Source of the DNA: Erythrobacter longus
GTDB taxonomy: Bacteria; Pseudomonadota; Alphaproteobacteria; Sphingomonadales; Sphingomonadaceae
DNA length: 64,000 nucleotides
Direction of reading: 5' to 3'
Assembly: GCF_000715015.1 (NCBI RefSeq)
Contig: NZ_JMIW01000001.1
Span: forward strand, 868,001 to 932,000
Positions 25,634-37,404 of this stretch are shown here, piece after piece. Under the pieces are notes generated by a model. The model had not been told where the DNA came from. It made no database searches and saw only the letters and a program-made list of their open reading frames with translations. Numbering within the stretch: the stretch's first letter is position 1; each line of letters starts with the position of its first letter. The position numbers and the translations under genes were made by a program.

Positions 25634-26419
25634 ATGCAACCCTACAAACTGCTAAGCCGCTCCATCGCAGGGCATAAAGCCATCATTACGGGCGCTGCGA
25701 GCGGCATGGGCCGGGCGACGGCGCATCTGTTTGCTTCTGAAGGGGCGCACGTTGCGGTCACTGACCTTGACCAGGCCAAATGCGACGCCGTGGCGAATGA
25801 GATAAACGACGCGGGCTATTCTGGCCGAGCGTTTCCCCTCGCCATTGATGTGAGCGATGAGGCGGCGATCAATTCTGGTGTTGAAGCGGTAGCTGGCGAG
25901 TTTGGCGGGATCGATATTGTCATCAACAATGCAGGCTTTGCGCGCCACGCCCCTATCGAGGATGAGAGCTACCCCGGTATCTGGGATGCAAGCATAGCCG
26001 CTATGCTGACCGGGCATCAAAAGATGATCCGCGCCGCCATGCCGCATCTTCGTAAAAGCGATTGCCCGCGCATCGTCAATATCGCCTCGACCGAAGGGCT
26101 TGGCGCAACGCCAGGAAACTCGCCTTATGTGGCGGCCAAGCACGGGGTGATCGGGCTTACAAGAGGGCTTGCGGTGGATCTTGGACGCGACGGGATTACG
26201 GTCAATTGCATTTGTCCCGGCCCCATCCTCACCGGAATTACGCAAGGCATTCCCGACGAGCATAAGGAAATCTACGCCAAGCGCCGCGTGCCTTTGCGTC
26301 GTTATGGCATCCCGGAAGAGGTCGCAAATATGACATTATCGCTGGTGCTGCCAGCGGCGAGTTACCTCACCGGCGTGGCAATCCCGGTTGACGGCGGTCT
26401 AACGATCAAGAACGCTTGA
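25634..26419 (+). CDS. Short-chain dehydrogenase/reductase
   Basis: 261 residues. Classical SDR with cofactor motif TGAASGMGRA, NNAGFA, active-site serine in NIASTEG and the YxxxK pair in YVAAKHG. An acidic residue at the end of beta-2 (TDLDQ) suggests NAD(H) preference. Substrate unknown. Start is the ATG at 25634, 13 bases after the GST stop; the frame is open further back inside the GST gene but without family similarity. Confidence 0.9.
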   Translation: MQPYKLLSRSIAGHKAIITGAASGMGRATAHLFASEGAHVAVTDLDQAKCDAVANEINDAGYSGRAFPLAIDVSDEAAINSGVEAVAGEFGGIDIVINNAGFARHAPIEDESYPGIWDASIAAMLTGHQKMIRAAMPHLRKSDCPRIVNIASTEGLGATPGNSPYVAAKHGVIGLTRGLAVDLGRDGITVNCICPGPILTGITQGIPDEHKEIYAKRRVPLRRYGIPEEVANMTLSLVLPAASYLTGVAIPVDGGLTIKNA

Positions 26420-26511
26420 ACCAACTGAGTGCAAGCGGGAGGATAGAAAGCAGCCCTTCCGCTAACGACCCCCTTTCGGAATAAACCAAAGCCAGCGGGC
26501 TTGATCGCCTG

Positions 26512-27003
26512 TCATGATGGTTCAAAGACTTTAAAGAAGAGCGATTGGATGAGCCCTGCGGTGGTTGGGTGTTCGCACCGAACATAGGCAGGGAACTGAT
26601 CTTCAATGGAAATTGTCTCTAGACCATCGATCACGTCTATCCGGATGACCTCCAGAGTAGTGCCGGTGTTCTTATAAATGTAGCGGTATTCCTTGTCATT
26701 TTCTCCCATTAGGAAGAAATAGCGCTCAGACCCCGATACTGCGAACTCAACATCGGCCTTGGTGACTTCACCTGACATGATGATACGCGGGTCATTGTTC
26801 TCAAAGGTATAAACTGGCCCACCTTCGAAGCAGCCGCTATTGTCCCGGTGATACCAATATCCATCGAGCCCGATCTTAGCGGATGCCGAGCTCGTGCTTC
26901 CATAAAAATCTGAAGTGAAATAGCTGCCATTAAAACCAGCGGCCCCTATCGCAGTCATCGCTACGACCAATAAGCTCAAGAAGACGGGTCTACTCACTTG
27001 CAT
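26512..27003 (-). CDS. Exported/membrane-anchored hypothetical protein, DGYWY paralogue 2
   Basis: 163 residues with an N-terminal hydrophobic segment (FLSLLVVAMTAIGAAGF). The mature part has DGYWYHRDN, GCFEGGPVY and CEHPTTAGL plus KVFEPS at the C-terminus. The same landmarks in the same order occur in the upstream gene at 27004, so the two are paralogues. Two conserved cysteines could form a disulfide. Its ATG directly follows the upstream stop (TAG-ATG), so translation is coupled. No known family recognised. The stretch is AT-richer than its surroundings. Confidence 0.7.
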   Translation of the reverse strand: MQVSRPVFLSLLVVAMTAIGAAGFNGSYFTSDFYGSTSSASAKIGLDGYWYHRDNSGCFEGGPVYTFENNDPRIIMSGEVTKADVEFAVSGSERYFFLMGENDKEYRYIYKNTGTTLEVIRIDVIDGLETISIEDQFPAYVRCEHPTTAGLIQSLFFKVFEPS

Positions 27004-27543
27004 CTAGGCGCTCCGGCTTTTCCAATGAGATCGGCTGATCGTGACTTTTTTTGTGGGGGCGGCGGGGTCAAACACCTTTGAAACTAAGGATGCGAGGACT
27101 CCCAAAGTGCTAGGTTTGTCGCAGGTGGTGAATAGGGGCATTCCTGAGTCTTCAGTGAAGCTTTCACCGTTGCTTTGTTCTTCATACCGGTAAGCCCAAA
27201 GGACCTGACCGCGATCTTCGACGTAAAATCTCGAGGTAACGCCCGGTACCGTTCGGAATTCAATTATAAGCTCTTGGCCTGTCGAGGAGCGGACAGGGGC
27301 TTCGAGAGTGTTTCCTCGGAAAATTTGAGAGAACGTCCCGTGCTCGATCTTGTAAACAACGAGGTCTTCAAAGCATCCAGGAGCGTCATTGCCGCTCATG
27401 TACCAATAGCCGTCTAATGGATCGCCTGGCTTGCGGGGTTCTGCCCACCCCATGCTACCTGCAACTAAATAGCTATTAGGTAGAAAAATGGCCAAAATCG
27501 CGATTAGAACTGCGAGGTTGATAAGTATCTTTTTGCGCATCAT
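27004..27543 (-). CDS. Exported/membrane-anchored hypothetical protein, DGYWY paralogue 1
   Basis: 179 residues with an N-terminal hydrophobic segment (NLAVLIAILAIFLPNSYLV). It shares with the downstream gene the order DGYWYMSGND, GCFEDLVVY, then CDKPSTLG and KVFDP near the end, while the middle is divergent. A short basic tail (TISRSHWKSRSA) is present only in this copy. ATG at 27543 is followed at once by another ATG. The 264 bases upstream (27544-27807) are AT-rich and hold no gene I can support. Function unknown. Confidence 0.7.
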   Translation of the reverse strand: MMRKKILINLAVLIAILAIFLPNSYLVAGSMGWAEPRKPGDPLDGYWYMSGNDAPGCFEDLVVYKIEHGTFSQIFRGNTLEAPVRSSTGQELIIEFRTVPGVTSRFYVEDRGQVLWAYRYEEQSNGESFTEDSGMPLFTTCDKPSTLGVLASLVSKVFDPAAPTKKVTISRSHWKSRSA

Positions 27544-27807
27544 AGGCTCAATCGTGAGTTATAATTCCGTCATCAAACCTAACTCAGAGCACTTAAAATT
27601 GACTAAAATGGGTTCGCATCTGGTATGGATCCAAGCCAAATTGCGCTAGTTTAGCTTGAACCGGATGAAGCTAAGAAGTTCGTTGGGTGCTATTTTTGAC
27701 CACTGTCTTTTCAAAAATTCAACGCTGATCTGGGAATGTCATTCGTCCGCTCCCACCCCCAGTTCCAGTCATTAGGCAGCACCCCTCCTTCAGCAAAGAG
27801 CGGCCAT

Positions 27808-28860
27808 TCAATGACGCCCCTCGCGTTTGAGCAGCTCCGCCTTGATTTGCGGTCCATAGGCATAGCCGCCAACACCGCCACTGGCCGGAACGACGCGGTG
27901 GCACGGGATCAGGACAGCGATGTTGTTCGCGCCATTGGCGCTTCCCACCGCGCGGCTGGCCTTTGGATTGCCGAGCATCGCTGCCTGTTCGCCGTAACTG
28001 CGCGTCTCGCCCGCAGGGATTTTGCGCAAGGCTTCCCAGCAGCGTTGTTGAAAGGCGGTGCCTTTGACGTCCAATGGGATGTGCGAATTGTCCGATCCAG
28101 GCTCTTCGACCGCCGCAACGACGGAAGCGAACAAGGCTTTGAATTCGTCGCCTGCTTCAATGATCTCTGCCTTGGGAAAACGCGCGCGCAAGTCTGCTTC
28201 ACCCTCATTAAAGGCAAGGCAGCACACGCCCTTCTCGGTCGCCGCCACCAACATGGCTCCAAGCGATGTGTCGATCACGCTCCAATGCACCCGGCGTCCC
28301 TCGCCTCCATTGGCCCAGTCGCTGGCTTGCATTCCCAATCGTCCTTTTGTGTCGGCGTAAAAGCGCGATGGCGCGCCGTATCCTGCTTCGTAAAGCGCCT
28401 CAGTAACGCTGGCCCCGCTTTCCAATGCGCCGCGCACCCTGTCTTCGCGAAGGGCGCGGGCGAACGCTGATGGGGACAGGCCAACGGTGCGTTTGAACAG
28501 GCGTTGGAAATGGGTCGGGGAATAGCCGGTGAGATCAGCCAATTGGTCAAGCGTCATCGCGCCCCTACCCCCAGCTACTGAGCTTCTGATCGCGGCAATG
28601 GCTGCCAGAACACAGGCCTCCTCGGCGCTTTGCGTATTGGGCGAACACCGTTTGCACGCCCGAAGCCCTGCGGCCTCTGCATCCACAGCGTTCGCATAGA
28701 ACTTCACATTCTTGCGCAGCGGCGCACGCGCCGGGCAAGAGGGGCGACAATAAATGCCAGTCGAATGCACGCCTGTCACAAACGCGCCATCATAGCGGCG
28801 ATCCTTGGCAAGCGCGATTTGCCAGCGCTCATCATCGGTTAAAGAGTTTGTATTGGTCAT
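27808..28860 (-). CDS. ada: Bifunctional Ada: DNA methylphosphotriester/O6-methylguanine methyltransferase and regulator
   Basis: 350 residues. The N-terminal domain has cysteines 38, 42, 69 and 72, the zinc site whose C38 accepts methyl groups from DNA phosphotriesters. An AraC-type helix-turn-helix (LADLTGYSPTHFQRLFKR) follows, then the methyltransferase domain with the active cysteine in IPCHRV (C320). Positions agree almost exactly with E. coli Ada. It should sense and repair alkylation damage and activate its own gene. Start at 28860 is chosen because of that numbering; an ATG three codons upstream is possible. Divergent from the protease gene. Confidence 0.95.
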   Translation of the reverse strand: MTNTNSLTDDERWQIALAKDRRYDGAFVTGVHSTGIYCRPSCPARAPLRKNVKFYANAVDAEAAGLRACKRCSPNTQSAEEACVLAAIAAIRSSVAGGRGAMTLDQLADLTGYSPTHFQRLFKRTVGLSPSAFARALREDRVRGALESGASVTEALYEAGYGAPSRFYADTKGRLGMQASDWANGGEGRRVHWSVIDTSLGAMLVAATEKGVCCLAFNEGEADLRARFPKAEIIEAGDEFKALFASVVAAVEEPGSDNSHIPLDVKGTAFQQRCWEALRKIPAGETRSYGEQAAMLGNPKASRAVGSANGANNIAVLIPCHRVVPASGGVGGYAYGPQIKAELLKREGRH

Positions 28861-28941
28861 GCCGCTCATTTTGCAAAGAGGTCCCATAAACGCATCCCGA
28901 AGCTTGCGGTCAATGTAAGGTGCCTTGTAAAGGGACACGCG

Positions 28942-30585
28942 ATGACAGTTTTCTCCCGCATTCTCGTCGCGCTTGCAGCGCTTGGGCTGATCCATTTTCC
29001 TGCGAGCGCTGATCCTGGCGATGTTGACGCGGCTGCGCGCGGTGTGGTTCGCGTAGTTCTGATCGACGACAGCGGCGGCGATGCAGCGCCCATAACCCAC
29101 GGCAGCGGCTTTGCGGTAAGCCCGACGATGATCGTCACCAATGCTCACGTTATCCGTGAGGCATTGGTCGATGACACGCTAAAGATTGGAATTGTGCCAA
29201 GCGAAGGGCCAGGAACAGATGGGGGCGGGACCTTTGCGATTACAGTTGCGGTGTCCCCGCGTAATGATCTGGCCTTGTTGCGCATTACCGACGGCTCTTT
29301 GCGCTTGCCGCCGCTGACGCTTGCGGGCGGCGTGGATGACAGCATGAGCATGGGCGAGGTTTCAGCTGTGGGTTACCCGATGAATGTGGACCTCGCGCAA
29401 GGCCTCGAAATCCGCGATATCTTCCGCGCGCAGCCTCCGGTGAAATCGCGTGGGTTCCTGTCAGGGGAACGACCCAGCCGCCAGTTTGACACGATCCTTC
29501 ACACCGCTCCCATTGCACGGGGGAATTCGGGCGGGCCGCTGCTGGATGGATGTGGCCGAGTGCTTGGCGTCAACAGCTTTGGCGCGGATTCAAATGGTTC
29601 GGATGCAGAGTTTTACTTCGCCGTATCCTTGCGCGAGCTCCTGCCGTTCCTTCGCGAAAACGGGGTGGAGCCTTCGGTTAATGCCCTGCCCTGCACCTCT
29701 ATCGATGAATTGAACGCAGCAGAACGCGCCCGGTTCGACCAACAGCGTGCCGAGGCCCAAGCGCGAATAGAAGCGCGCGCGGCAGAACTGCGCGAAAAGC
29801 GTGATGCCGCCCAATTGCAGGCGCAAATCGAAATTCTGGATGCCCGCGACAATGCGATGGCTGCGGCGATGATCCTTCTGTTGCTGGGTATCGGTGCTGG
29901 CTACACCGCCGGGCAATTGCGAGCTGGAATGGGTGAAAAGCCAGAAAACCAAACCCGCGCCATCATTGCAGCAGGCGTTGCAGGCGCCGCTTTAATCGGC
30001 GCAAGCCTCGTGTGGATTACGCGGCCAAGTTACAGCGACATCGAAGAACGCGTCGCCGTCCTGATGGGCGAGGTTGAGAGCCCTGACACTGACGCTGGTG
30101 GTTCTCAAGAAAACACTTCTGGCGATGGCACCTTGATCTGCACTCTGGTGCCAGAACGCAGCCGCATCACCGGATCGCGCACCAACGACGTGGAATTCGA
30201 CTGGGCTGCCAATGGATGCGTCAACGAACGCACGCAATATGGCATGGTGAACGGCGAATGGACCCGTGTGCTTGTCCCATCGAGCGAGGCGGCCGTTTCG
30301 GTCAGCCGCTATGATCCGGAAACGCGCACCTATCGCACGGACCGCTATCTTTTGAGCCAGAAGGATATGGAAGCCGCGCGTGAGGCAAGAGGCAAATACA
30401 ATCCGCCTGCCTGCGGCGTAACCGATGCAGCGCGCGTTCTGGGTGAACAGCAAGCCGCCTTGATCGCAATGCTGCCGGACCGCCCCAATGAACGGCTGGT
30501 CTATTCGTGCGAAAGCAAGAAAGCAGGCGGCATCGGCGGCGCGCTGGGTGCGGCATTTGATGAAGAGTTTGGGACCGAAGAATAG
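28942..30585 (+). CDS. Trypsin-like serine protease with two membrane helices and a C-terminal domain
   Basis: 547 residues. Signal peptide (ILVALAALGLIHFPASA), then an S1-type protease domain with the triad H69 (TNAHVI), D109 (PRNDLALL) and S196 (RGNSGGPL). A charged helical stretch rich in Glu/Arg/Gln (about 245-300) leads to two membrane helices near 308-328 and 340-360. A further domain of about 150 residues with several cysteines follows, predicted to return to the periplasm. There is no PDZ domain, unlike DegP/DegS. It may process envelope substrates; target unknown. GGGACACGCG precedes the ATG weakly. Confidence 0.85.
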   Translation: MTVFSRILVALAALGLIHFPASADPGDVDAAARGVVRVVLIDDSGGDAAPITHGSGFAVSPTMIVTNAHVIREALVDDTLKIGIVPSEGPGTDGGGTFAITVAVSPRNDLALLRITDGSLRLPPLTLAGGVDDSMSMGEVSAVGYPMNVDLAQGLEIRDIFRAQPPVKSRGFLSGERPSRQFDTILHTAPIARGNSGGPLLDGCGRVLGVNSFGADSNGSDAEFYFAVSLRELLPFLRENGVEPSVNALPCTSIDELNAAERARFDQQRAEAQARIEARAAELREKRDAAQLQAQIEILDARDNAMAAAMILLLLGIGAGYTAGQLRAGMGEKPENQTRAIIAAGVAGAALIGASLVWITRPSYSDIEERVAVLMGEVESPDTDAGGSQENTSGDGTLICTLVPERSRITGSRTNDVEFDWAANGCVNERTQYGMVNGEWTRVLVPSSEAAVSVSRYDPETRTYRTDRYLLSQKDMEAAREARGKYNPPACGVTDAARVLGEQQAALIAMLPDRPNERLVYSCESKKAGGIGGALGAAFDEEFGTEE

Positions 30586-30602
30586 CGGGGCTCAAACGAA
30601 AA

Positions 30603-30685
30603 CGGACCGCCGAGGCGGTCCGCAAGGCCGACGGGCCGTCGCGGCTTATGCCGCGCCCCCTCGGAGCGGATGGCGTCAGCCATCC
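30603..30685. repeat. Cluster of four hairpins between convergent genes
   Basis: Four perfect stems follow each other in 83 bases: CGGACCGC/GCGGTCCG (30603-30622), GACGG/CCGTC (30630-30640), GCGGC/GCCGC (30641-30654) and GGATGGC/GCCATCC (30668-30685). They fill the interval between the protease stop and the convergent dioxygenase stop. There are no T-runs, so this is not a standard intrinsic terminator; it may block read-through or stabilise mRNA ends from both sides. Confidence 0.7.
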
Positions 30686-30700
30686 TAGCGTGAGAGAGAA

Positions 30701-31528
30701 CTACGCCGCCAGCGCCTCACCACTAAGCGTAATCCGGTGCATCTCGCGGTAGTGACCCTGATAGTCGTTCATCGCATTGTGCCACGTTGTGCGGTTGTCC
30801 CAGATCGCGATTGTGCCCGGCTTCCACTGCAGACGGCACTGGTTCGTCTCGGTTAGCGCTGCATCCAGAAGCTTTGTGAGAAGCGGCAGGCTTTCCTCAC
30901 GGGTCTGACCCACGAAATGGATCGTGAAGCCGCTATTTACATACAGCATCTTGCGCCCGGTGTGCGGGTGACGGATCACCACAGGGTGAATAGCGCCCGT
31001 TTTAAGGTCTTGCCCGCGCAGGTTCTTGCCCATATCGGTCTGGGCATACAGCCCGCCCTCTTCATAAACATGGTCAGCGGTGTGATAGGCCTCAAGCCCC
31101 TCGATCTGCTCTTTCAGATCATCCGACAGCGAATCGTAGGCCGCCCCCATATGCGCCCACATTGTATCGCCGCCTGATGGAGGAAGGTGACGCGCCACCA
31201 GAACCGAGCCCATCGCCGGGATCTGGTCATAGGAGTGATCGGTGTGCCACGCGCCGCCGATATTGGTCTGCTGATCGGGCTCTTTTTTCACGATGGCGAT
31301 TTCGTTGAACTCTTCCTGCAGCGGGAAGTAGTTGTTCACATCGATCCCGCCCCACCGACGGCCAAACTTGATGTGATCTTCAGGCGAAAATTCCTGATCG
31401 CGAAAAACCGCGACACCGTGTTCATAAATGGCCTGTTTGATCGCATCCATCTCTGCATCGCTGCAATTGGCAAGCGCGACGCCAGAAACCTCGACACCGC
31501 ATTGCGGCGCCATTGGCGTGAGTTTCAT
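30701..31528 (-). CDS. TauD/TfdA family Fe(II)/2-oxoglutarate dioxygenase
   Basis: 275 residues. The iron-binding HxD lies in AWHTDHSYD, the distal histidine in [10 protein letters not shown], and the 2-oxoglutarate arginine in REMHRITL. The family decarboxylates 2-oxoglutarate while hydroxylating a substrate such as taurine, an alkyl sulfate or an aryloxyacetate; the substrate is not predictable here and no sulfur-transport genes are adjacent. AGAGAGGAA stands directly before the ATG at 31528; the frame extends upstream without similarity. Divergent from the ATP synthase operon across about 210 bases. Confidence 0.9.
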   Translation of the reverse strand: MKLTPMAPQCGVEVSGVALANCSDAEMDAIKQAIYEHGVAVFRDQEFSPEDHIKFGRRWGGIDVNNYFPLQEEFNEIAIVKKEPDQQTNIGGAWHTDHSYDQIPAMGSVLVARHLPPSGGDTMWAHMGAAYDSLSDDLKEQIEGLEAYHTADHVYEEGGLYAQTDMGKNLRGQDLKTGAIHPVVIRHPHTGRKMLYVNSGFTIHFVGQTREESLPLLTKLLDAALTETNQCRLQWKPGTIAIWDNRTTWHNAMNDYQGHYREMHRITLSGEALAA

Positions 31529-31740
31529 TTCCTCTCTCCCATAAGGTGTTTTCACCGTTATCTGCCGCGCAACCTGACTCAAAGAGGTGCGCCTGTCCAG
31601 AGAATCCCACCAAGGCCGCTTGCATAGATTGGGGGGCTTTGCTAGGCGCGCGCCAACTTCGGCAGAAGGGATTGCGATGCTCGCGATCACTCATCTTGCC
31701 GACACACTTTTTCTCATGCCTCAAAGAGGACAAACGACGC

Positions 31741-32295
31741 GTGGAAACTTCCGCCGGTATTCAGTCTAGCCTTCAAGGGCGTTACGCCTCGGCTCTCTTC
31801 GATCTCGCGAGCGAGAACGGGACAGTGACGGCTGTCGAACAAGACCTCGAAACGCTTGGCGCAGCGCTGAGCGAATCGGAAGATTTTTCGGCGGCGACCA
31901 CAAACCCGCAGCTTTCGCGCGGTGAACAAGGGGCGGCCGTCGCTGCCATCGCAAAGCACTTGAAGCTTTCAGACCTCACTGCAAATTTTCTCGGCGTGCT
32001 GGCCAACAACCGCCGTCTTGCAAAACTGCCACAGATTATTGCTGCGTTCCGGGCGATTGCCGCCAATCAACGCGGCGAGGTTTCGGCCAACGTCACATCC
32101 GCGCATCCTCTTACCAAGGATCAGGTCAAGACGCTGAAAGACAAGCTCACCGCCCGTGTGGGCCGCACCGTTATGCTTACCGCCGATACAGATGCCGATC
32201 TTCTCGGCGGTCTTGTCGTCACCATCGGATCAGAGCGGATCGACGCATCGATCCGCACCCGTTTGAACTCTCTATCCCAAGCTATGAAGGCTTAA
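31741..32295 (+). CDS. atpH: ATP synthase F1 subunit delta
   Basis: 184 residues, peripheral-stalk subunit joining F1 to the b subunits. It begins (M)[19 protein letters not shown] from a GTG at 31741, the conserved OSCP/delta start, and ends with the [17 protein letters not shown] block. AAAGAGG is placed 11 bases upstream. The frame upstream of the GTG is open but not conserved. First gene of the operon; the Fo genes are not in this window, as is usual in alphaproteobacteria, where they form a separate cluster. Confidence 0.95.
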   Translation: METSAGIQSSLQGRYASALFDLASENGTVTAVEQDLETLGAALSESEDFSAATTNPQLSRGEQGAAVAAIAKHLKLSDLTANFLGVLANNRRLAKLPQIIAAFRAIAANQRGEVSANVTSAHPLTKDQVKTLKDKLTARVGRTVMLTADTDADLLGGLVVTIGSERIDASIRTRLNSLSQAMKA

Positions 32296-33998
<1,703 letters not shown>

Positions 33999-34001
33999 AT
34001 A

Positions 34002-34871
34002 ATGCCCTCACTTAAGGAACTAAAAGATCGGATCGGGTCGGTTAAATCGACCCAGAAGATCACCAAGGCCAAGCAGATGGTCGCAGCGGCGAAGCTTCGC
34101 CGTGCGCAGGCTGCTGCCGAAGCTGGACGGCCCTATGCCGAGCGATTGAGCGCCGTGATGGCCTCGCTCGCTGGCAAAGTGTCCGGCGACAGCGCGCCAA
34201 AGCTTCTCGCGGGCACCGGTAGCGACCAGCGCAACCTTCTGGTTGTGGTCAACACCGATAAAGGCCTGTGCGGTGGTTTGAACTCGAACATCGTCAAGGC
34301 TGCCAAAGCCAAGGCGCAGGAGCTTCTGGCCCAAGGCAAACAGGTCGAGTTTTACCTCGTTGGTAAAAAAGGCCGCGCCCCGTTGAAGCGTGAATATGCA
34401 AGCGCGATCACGAGCGGCTTCGACACCAGCACGGTGAAAACGCCGGGCTTTGAAGAAGCCGACAGCATTGCCGCTGAACTCATCACGATGTTCGATGAAG
34501 GCAAGTTTGACGTCGCGCACCTGATCTATCCGACGTTCCAGTCGGCTCTGGTGCAAAACCCGACGGTCAATCAGCTGATCCCGGTCCCCTCACCGCAGGT
34601 TTCGGATGAAGGCGGCGCTGTGGTTGAGTATGAGCCGGGCGAAGAGGAAATCCTCGAAGCTCTCCTGCCGCGCTATGTGAAAACGCAAGTTTTCGGCGCG
34701 CTGCTTGAGCGTGAGGCATCCGAGCAAGGCGCTTCGATGACCGCAATGGACAATGCGACCCGCAACGCAGGCGACCTCATCAACAAGCTGACCATCCAGT
34801 ACAACCGCAGCCGTCAGGCCGCGATTACGACTGAACTTATTGAAATTATTGCAGGTGCTGAGGCTCTGTAA
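34002..34871 (+). CDS. atpG: ATP synthase F1 subunit gamma
   Basis: 289 residues, central rotor shaft of F1. The conserved N-terminal helix ([20 protein letters not shown]) and C-terminal helix ([18 protein letters not shown] followed by [12 protein letters not shown]) are both intact. Start ATG at 34002 comes three bases after the stop of the small membrane gene. The next frame begins two bases after its stop, with no room for a separate promoter. Confidence 0.97.
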   Translation: MPSLKELKDRIGSVKSTQKITKAKQMVAAAKLRRAQAAAEAGRPYAERLSAVMASLAGKVSGDSAPKLLAGTGSDQRNLLVVVNTDKGLCGGLNSNIVKAAKAKAQELLAQGKQVEFYLVGKKGRAPLKREYASAITSGFDTSTVKTPGFEEADSIAAELITMFDEGKFDVAHLIYPTFQSALVQNPTVNQLIPVPSPQVSDEGGAVVEYEPGEEEILEALLPRYVKTQVFGALLEREASEQGASMTAMDNATRNAGDLINKLTIQYNRSRQAAITTELIEIIAGAEAL

Positions 34872-34872
34872 A

Positions 34873-35349
34873 GTGTTCGGAAAAAAGAATTTTTCACGTA
34901 CTGATTTAATAGCAAGTTTGGAGAATATCGACGGCGTCAAGATTCAAGAGGTAGTTAGCGAAGAACGTACACCAGTACAGGTGATCTGCACGTTGAATGG
35001 ACTGTTCCAGGTCAGGATCGACCTCAAAGGGATGGCAGGGGTCTCCCCTGATTGCGACAGGGCCTTTTTCTGGACAAGCTTTGTTAACGATGGCTCATGT
35101 GATCTCTCACTTATCAACGGATACAATTCGAGAGAACCGAGAGCTTACGCCTACATGACGGAACAGGGAATCGTGGTGTGTTGCCACGCTGACTTTTTCG
35201 GAATGAACAAAGATGTAGCCGAGATGACACTGAGTAACGCGATGACTTCACAGAAAAAAGGACTGCGCGAGTTTTCGATTTTAAGAAATGCGTATGTGAA
35301 GACCGGAACAATTGAAAATGTCGGGATTGATCCTGACGCTTTGAAATAA
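34873..35349 (+). CDS. YbjN-like hypothetical protein inserted between atpG and atpD
   Basis: 158 residues from a GTG at 34873, one base after the atpG stop; an in-frame ATG at 34840 inside atpG is less likely. The layout FQVRIDLKGM, then a polar loop, then LINGYNSREPRAYAYM and IVVCCHADFFGMN resembles the YbjN/type III secretion chaperone-like fold, but the match is loose. The first 108 bases are about 40% GC by my count, far below the flanking atp genes, which suggests recent acquisition. No signal peptide or membrane helix. Role in the operon unknown. Confidence 0.65.
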   Translation: MFGKKNFSRTDLIASLENIDGVKIQEVVSEERTPVQVICTLNGLFQVRIDLKGMAGVSPDCDRAFFWTSFVNDGSCDLSLINGYNSREPRAYAYMTEQGIVVCCHADFFGMNKDVAEMTLSNAMTSQKKGLREFSILRNAYVKTGTIENVGIDPDALK

Positions 35350-35353
35350 GTAG

Positions 35354-36817
<1,464 letters not shown>

Positions 36818-36822
36818 GGCTT

Positions 36823-37002
36823 GTGACTGGCACGCTCGACATCAAGGACTGCGTCAATAAGACCTGTCCTTGGTCGGGCGATCCGGTTTCGGCTGATAGC
36901 CTGACGATGTACCGCGGCAAAGTTGTAGGGTTTTGCAATCCCGGATGCCGTGACAAATTTGAAAAAGCTGCGTCGGCTTTTGACGCCAGCGTTGACGGAT
37001 AA
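36823..37002 (+). CDS. 59-residue four-cysteine (YHS/TRASH-like) protein between atpD and atpC
   Basis: A GTG at 36823, five bases after the atpD stop, opens a 59-codon frame ending six bases before atpC. Cysteines at 10, 15, 38 and 42 and the motif VVGFCNPGCRDKFEKA resemble YHS/TRASH metal-binding domains. A preceding CPWSGDPV fits too. Similar short proteins in sphingomonads are, as I recall, labelled glutathione S-transferase, but there is no GST fold here. It probably binds zinc or another metal in the cytoplasm. Being between two F1 genes, it should be made at high level. Confidence 0.78.
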   Translation: MTGTLDIKDCVNKTCPWSGDPVSADSLTMYRGKVVGFCNPGCRDKFEKAASAFDASVDG

Positions 37003-37008
37003 CAGAAA

Positions 37009-37266
37009 ATGGCACTCCATTTTGAACTCGTAACCCCTGCCAAGCAGGTCCGCTCTGAGGAAGTCCACATGGTTGTGGTTCCCGGCTCAGAGGGCGAATT
37101 CGGCGTTCTCGAAGGCCACGCGCCATTCATGAGCACGATCCGTGACGGCGCTGTTCAGGTGTTCAAAACCGCTGGTGGTGAGCCCGAGCTTATCACCGTT
37201 AAGGGCGGCTTTGCCGAAGTTGGCGAGAACGGCATCACCGTGCTCGCGGAGCATGTTGAGGCGTAA
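37009..37266 (+). CDS. atpC: ATP synthase F1 subunit epsilon, short form
   Basis: Only 85 residues, whereas bacterial epsilon is usually 130-140. The N-terminal beta-sandwich is complete ([42 protein letters not shown]) and the protein ends at LAEHVEA, just where the C-terminal helical hairpin would begin. The missing part inhibits ATP hydrolysis in E. coli; alphaproteobacteria commonly use a separate zeta subunit instead. An intrinsic terminator follows, so the operon ends here and no frameshifted remainder is visible downstream. Confidence 0.95.
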   Translation: MALHFELVTPAKQVRSEEVHMVVVPGSEGEFGVLEGHAPFMSTIRDGAVQVFKTAGGEPELITVKGGFAEVGENGITVLAEHVEA

Positions 37267-37290
37267 AGCGCTTTACGCATATCTGATTTG

Positions 37291-37320
37291 AAAGGGCGGT
37301 CAGAAATGGCCGCCCTTTTT
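37291..37320 (+). terminator. Intrinsic terminator of the ATP synthase operon
   Basis: AAAGGGCGG pairs with CCGCCCTTT across a ten-base loop and is followed by a T-run (TTTTT). It lies 25 bases after the atpC stop and before the prolyl oligopeptidase gene. Confidence 0.9.
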
Positions 37321-37404
37321 GCGTCTCGCCCTCGTTATCCCCCTTCACAAGCCGGTGCCAACAGGCCACATATCTTCTTAGCAATCCCCCCAAGGAGAGA
37401 AGGT

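Noticed and set aside
34840-34872. ATG start for the YbjN-like gene inside atpG
   Set aside because: The GTG at 34873 gives a better spaced start and leaves the conserved atpG C-terminus as the only product.
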